Of a DNA stretch of 64,000 nt, positions 59,430-64,000 are shown in pieces (the first letter of the stretch is position 1; each line of letters opens with the position of its first letter). This stretch comes from Hanleya hanleyi (Eukaryota; Mollusca; Polyplacophora; Lepidopleurida; Hanleyidae), in NCBI GenBank assembly GCA_036873755.1, contig JAVTVY010017271.1, positions 558,001-622,000 on the forward strand. Reading direction: 5' to 3'. Below the pieces are notes generated by a model. That model was not told where the DNA came from. It was given only the letters and a program-made list of their open reading frames with translations, and ran no database searches. Made by a program: the position numbers and the translations under genes.

Positions 59430-59466
59430 GGCCCTACGGACATGACGAGCTCGGCGGGAGGCACAG
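59430..59466 (+). CDS. Candidate short exon of the unrecognised plus-strand gene (37 bases)
   Basis: A good acceptor (CACTATTTCAG) and a good donor (GCACAG then GTAAGC at 59467) bound 37 GC-rich bases in AT-rich surroundings. Following the exon at 43629 in its favoured frame it reads GPTDMTSSAGGT and leaves one base. In the alternative frame it reads PYGHDELGGRH. It is too short to identify a family. The third frame meets a stop, which narrows the possibilities for the preceding exon. Confidence 0.5.
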
Positions 59467-61792
59467 GTAAGCAATTTATACCCTTTCTCAATTATCTCCT
59501 CTCAATATCAAGAGAAACAATCATCTCGACCAGGGTGAAAAAAGCTGGGAAAAATAGGGGTGGAGTGTACTGTGTTATATTGAGCTCGGCCGACAAAACC
59601 GCTCGATTTTTATCCCGCATACATTTGGTCTGTTACGTCATTCAGTGCATGTGCTTGAGTATTGACTGGCCTAAAAAAAAACTCCCAACCTGAACCAACA
59701 CTGGCCTAGCTGGCTATACAACATGGTGTATATAGACACAGAAGAAAAAAACATTGAAGTGGCCCGTTTTTTTCCCCCTCTTAGTGGGAACCGTCCTCAG
59801 CGTAACATTTTAGAAAATCTGTCTTGCCTCAAAAGATTTATTCAATTGGGAAAGATTAAAATTATACAGCTACAATTTCATTTTGATATTCTCAGGTCAC
59901 CATTTATAGATATTTTTTTTCAATCATCTGCTTCAGATAATTTTCTGATAAATTTTCACCCGTATTTTCCTGGCCCATACGATATATTTCCAGGATATAT
60001 AGCATATATTCTATTAACTGAATTCAGGTCTCAGAGGCCAGACCCGTTAGCTCATAGGCAAGAATTTAGCCTTGCAGGACGAATGACTAAGAAAAAAAAG
60101 TAGGGTAGTGGCACACTGTGTAGTTTTTCACCAACGTGGGCAAGCTGGCCTCGCGGCATTATTGAATAACATTTGCTATCCTATTTGTATGAGTGCACAT
60201 GCAGCACGGCTGGGTTGCGTCACAGGGATTTTTTCCTTTGCAGCCTGTGTGCAGTTAAAATTCAATACTAGGGCATGGAAGCTTGGGGCGAGTGTAGTGT
60301 TCACTACTGGGGAATAGCCTATTTCTGAAACAGCTAGCCCAGTGAATTCAGCCAGGCTGGCAAAAATACATGCAAGAAAAACCAACCTCGCTTAAAAACA
60401 TCTGCAGTATTGGGCGAATCGTCAGTGAAAAACTGGGGACCTAGAGACAATGATTGACGGTGAAATCAAGTGTTCTCTTATAAAACATGAGGGATAAAGA
60501 CAACAGTGAACATATCCGTACAGTATCAGGTAGGCAGCTTGTACATTATGTTAATATAAACATATACTAAAAAAAATATATTTTTTTTCTTCATTTTTTT
60601 TAGTTGATTTTTTTTTCTTGCGGTTCCATTTTTTAAAAAAAAAATTCCCCCTCGGGTATTTTTTATAGGGTATGTATGTAGCTATGCTGTAATCTGGTTA
60701 ATCGTGTTTTATATTGTATTGGGAGCCACGAATCCGATCTGGTTATCTGCTCGGCCACTGACACACTGCCCTAGCTACCCTGTTACATAATACCGACCCG
60801 CAATGGCCGCGGCATGGTTGTTAAAACAGAAGTTGGTCTGGCTGCGGTATTGCAGTGTATACACACTCAAATGCCAAAGCCGTAGTTGAATGTGAATGCA
60901 CTGACTAAAACTGCCGTCATCGTACCTCCTGGATGGTAAAACGGCAGTCTACAACGCCCATGCTTTTCCTCCATTAACGTGAAAGTCTATGGGCGTACAT
61001 GCATACTCTGATCTTCAAATGCAGGGTAACGTACATGCATGGAGCAATGGGTAAGAGCATATAGACGGACCTTCCTCCTGAGTTCCTGGATTTTAATCAG
61101 GTTTATTACGACATATTTACATTGATGCAACATTTTCCCTTAAAGTAATCTGTCAATTTATATACAAGTTCATGTGGACTGCTTTATATGACAATGCTGT
61201 TATGTCACACAGAAAATGTGTTCGATAAAGTATATTTTCAAGCAAATAAATTTGATTATTTAAATAATTGTTTTTTTGTTTTTTGTTTTTTTTTAAACAT
61301 TGACATACCGGATTAATATTTTTCTATGCTTATTTCAATTTAGTTTTCCAATATCTCAATTCTTTCACTTATAATGGCAATAATAATATAATGAATAAAA
61401 ATAATGATTTGTGAACATACAAAAATAGTTTGCTTCAGTTATCTAATTTGTTTCATTATAATGGCAGAGAGATTTATTGATATATCAGATTGTTTTCATA
61501 GCTGTAGTTTAGCACAGCACGGATGTCAGCATGACCCTATAACCAAAGAAAGCCACATAAAGCTCAATAGACTACTACCATTATGTGTATGCTCAAAATT
61601 GCAATCAATATCTTACGTATGTTTGTTTTGTCTGGCATTTTTCAACTGTTAAAAGCAGTATAGCTTGTCCTTCTTGGTAATCTTTTATTAAAACCTTACA
61701 TGAAAATATGAAGCTTTTCTTATTTTTTTTCTTCTTATTTTAAATATATTGTTGAATCATTTAACTGTATGTATACCATGTGGCCAACCACG
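59467..61792. other. DNA downstream of the last candidate exon
   Basis: No further exon was recognised. A 126-codon ATG-initiated frame at 59723-60103 and one of 69 codons at 60108-60317 are the longest; neither shows a domain. Homopolymer-rich DNA lies at 60565-60655. The segment 60.73-61.08 kb is CpG-richer (GGCCGCGGC near 60804). Confidence 0.4.
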
Positions 61793-61960
61793 CTATTAAA
61801 ATTCAGTCACCCTAGTCTCTAATACATTTGATCACCCTTTGAAATCTTGAACATAACAAAGAAATCATGGATTATCTTTCTCATTATGACCATTCTGTCA
61901 TCTTGCTGTTCTGAAAATGTTCTTATCACCTACTGATTTTTTTATGGTGGGAATTTCTTT
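61793..61960. mobile_element. Decayed MITE relative (copy 7)
   Basis: AAAATTCAGTCACCCTAGTC and ACATTTGATCACCC, then GGTGGGAATTTCTT near 61946, match internal blocks of copies 3 and 6 in order. The right inverted end is missing or too decayed to see. Confidence 0.5.
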
Positions 61961-64000
61961 AACCTAGGCAAATGCTCCTTTGTGAAACATTTAAATCTTG
62001 AAAAAAAGTCCTGAAGTGGCCCTGAATGAAGAAAACGGTAAAATTGTGGAAAATAACCGAAATCATAATCTCTCCTGATGAGAACTTTTTGTCTGATGTT
62101 CTGGAGTAAATTTCAGGATATATAAAAAATATTCTACAACTCAATACTGCTCATTTGAGGGTATCAGCAAATTGTGATCTGTCTGTCATGTAAACAGTTG
62201 TGAAACAGTGGAGAAGGATAGAGTTTCTGGGTACAACAATATGTCTAAGATGGTGGCTCTACAGAAACAAAAACACATAAACATTAGAAACTTACATCAA
62301 AGACTGACCCAAATTGTTCTCAAATCAGCAAATCTGCGAGGGACAAAAACTGTCCAATTGTTTCAGCCTGTTTTAGCACACGTATGCAACTTTTATTTCA
62401 GGAAAGAAAACATTTAAAATTCTCATCCTATATTGTGTATAAGCTTTCCAAAAATAAACATAGATTTGTGGCCCCCATCATTGCTGAAGAGGAGGAAATT
62501 ATGTTAGTGGGTGCGAAAATTTGCTCTCCGGGGTTTGAGGTGTTGATATATCATTAACATGTTGACTGCTGATTACAAGTATACTCAAGAGTAGTTGTAC
62601 CACTTCCCATTGGCCAATCCAATTTTCCCATCATGCTTTTGGGGGGGAAATCCATGCTACGAGTGTTCAGAAACTGCCAGCACTAGGTTTGTCGCATTAT
62701 CAGGCACGCTAGCAAATCCCGTTTACAGTATGGTAGCAAATTACAGATGGGATTTTATGGGTCTCCGAAATTTTATGGGTCTCCGAAATTAATAAATACA
62801 TATCATTTCTACCCTTTTGTAAGGCTGAAAATCTATATAAGGTTGTTCAAATTTGGTCCCCAATAACATCGTAAAAGTGAGGTTACGCTGTACATGTAAA
62901 CTGGGCCTCTCTGTATGTGTTACATCAAGGTCAGGTGGTCAGTGGAGGTGGGAGTTCTTGTATCGATATTTATTCAAGTACCCTTAAGTATAATCCCCAA
63001 TACAACATTGATTTCACTATGGAGAAATGGTCGAGACAGATAGTAATCCATAGTCACATAAACTCGTAGCAATGTATTACTGCTTTATTATCTTCTCTAT
63101 GTTTTATTGAGTTCCCATATGAATAAGATGTGAATAGGCTTTTCCGTGTATTGTATTGTCTTTATTAAAACTCAATAATTTGTTTCAATAATTTTATGAT
63201 ACTAAAACTGGTAATATACATGTATTCATTTAATTTTACCCAATATGGCAGATCCTCTTGTTGAATGAAGACTTATCTTTCTTTGCCATTTCGCCAATTT
63301 CCACTCTCAGTTGGAGAACAGAAGTCCAGGAACAGAATCTAGGATGAAACTATTAACAATAATTAAGCAGTTTCTAATTGACTGAAGTGTATTCATGTAT
63401 CGCTCTGTCTTTGGCAATCCTTACTTATCCAGTTTAACTATATGCAGAAAAGTCCCCTCGGGCTCAAGAAGTATGCGGATATATTTTATATGTACATGTA
63501 TTGTATCATTTCATTAAGCCCCCAGCATAAAAACTGCCATCACACATTCCGAGAAATAACAAATGTGAAAGATATGTTTATCTAGATTTAAGATTTGGAT
63601 GAACCAATTTAATTGTTTGAAATCTTTTGATCCATTGTAGAGACGAAAGGGTCATATGACTTCAGGGTGGAATGTACGTATCGTGTTTTTTGCCTCCTTA
63701 TTGATAGTTGAATTGTTTGAAATTCTCAATTGGTTTTGATTGTTGTAAAATGTACAAATGCCACTTCATAAAATTTACCTCAACAAGGACTTTGAAATGT
63801 TTAATTAGGACAGGTTTATGCTACAGGGTTTTGTTTTTTTTCATTTAAAAAACAAAAAATGTCATTCCATGAAGTTGACAAGTATTTCATTGGCAAACTT
63901 GAATGTAATGTAATCACAGAGGGTCAATACTGGAGCTGAGTTGACTTCACGCTAATATGCCTGAAGTCCTCAGATTCGGGAGACGATAGGTCAAGAGGTC
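61961..64000. other. Non-coding stretch to the window end
   Basis: No gene is supported. An 18 bp unit (TTTTATGGGTCTCCGAAA) is repeated twice at about 62752-62788. A Staf-like TTTTCCCATCATGCTTTTG lies at 62623-62641 next to TTGGCCAATCC. The rest is AT-rich. Confidence 0.5.

Noticed and set aside
59723..60103. 126-codon ATG frame downstream of the last candidate exon
   Set aside because: No domain, Ile/Phe-rich composition as expected from AT-rich DNA, and no splice or promoter support. Transcript data would be needed to revive it.

Overview
This is a gene-poor, repeat-rich stretch of an animal nuclear genome. It is AT-rich, has no prokaryotic-style gene packing, and shows splice-site-flanked short exons, an LTR retroelement, several inverted-repeat transposons and very long minisatellites. 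Short dispersed motifs (GAGTTATGGCCCTTT near 0.78 and 0.92 kb; a TCTCCCTTG motif near 4.4, 21.4 and 34.5 kb; frequent TACATGTA) are, from general experience, typical of molluscan or other lophotrochozoan DNA. I therefore infer a marine mollusc or close relative, without proof.

Layout. 0-5.2 kb: unique AT-rich DNA with small repeats. 5.67-8.74 kb: a composite element with about 150 bp inverted ends and TTAA at both edges. It encloses two large hairpins and an array of about 166 bp units. 8.7-23.9 kb: mostly unique DNA with small foldback elements. 23.9-59.5 kb: the body of a probable plus-strand gene, seen as candidate exons at 23934-24075, 43629-43707 and 59430-59466. They are phase-compatible and separated by introns of about 19.6 and 15.7 kb. 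Two weaker candidates lie at 24405-24461 and 33515-33584. The protein is not recognised.

The introns hold most of the interest. A 3.05 kb LTR element (40538-43582, antisense to the gene) ends 46 bp before an exon. Its only substantial open frame encodes a chromodomain-like protein with two TQT motifs. At least six copies, plus one decayed relative, of an inverted-repeat MITE family lie between 34 and 62 kb. A 21 bp minisatellite lies at 27.7 kb and a 36 bp one at 44.0 kb. A decayed GGAACCC-type array occupies 49.2-50.5 kb. A 7.5 kb complex of 22, 39-41 and 28 bp minisatellites runs from 51.0 to 58.6 kb, with an orientation switch, an internal duplication of about 0.87 kb and a 99-base gap.

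No rRNA, convincing tRNA, CRISPR array or operon is visible. Long open frames inside the minisatellites are artefacts of stop-free repeat units. Minus-strand exons could not be searched exhaustively by eye.
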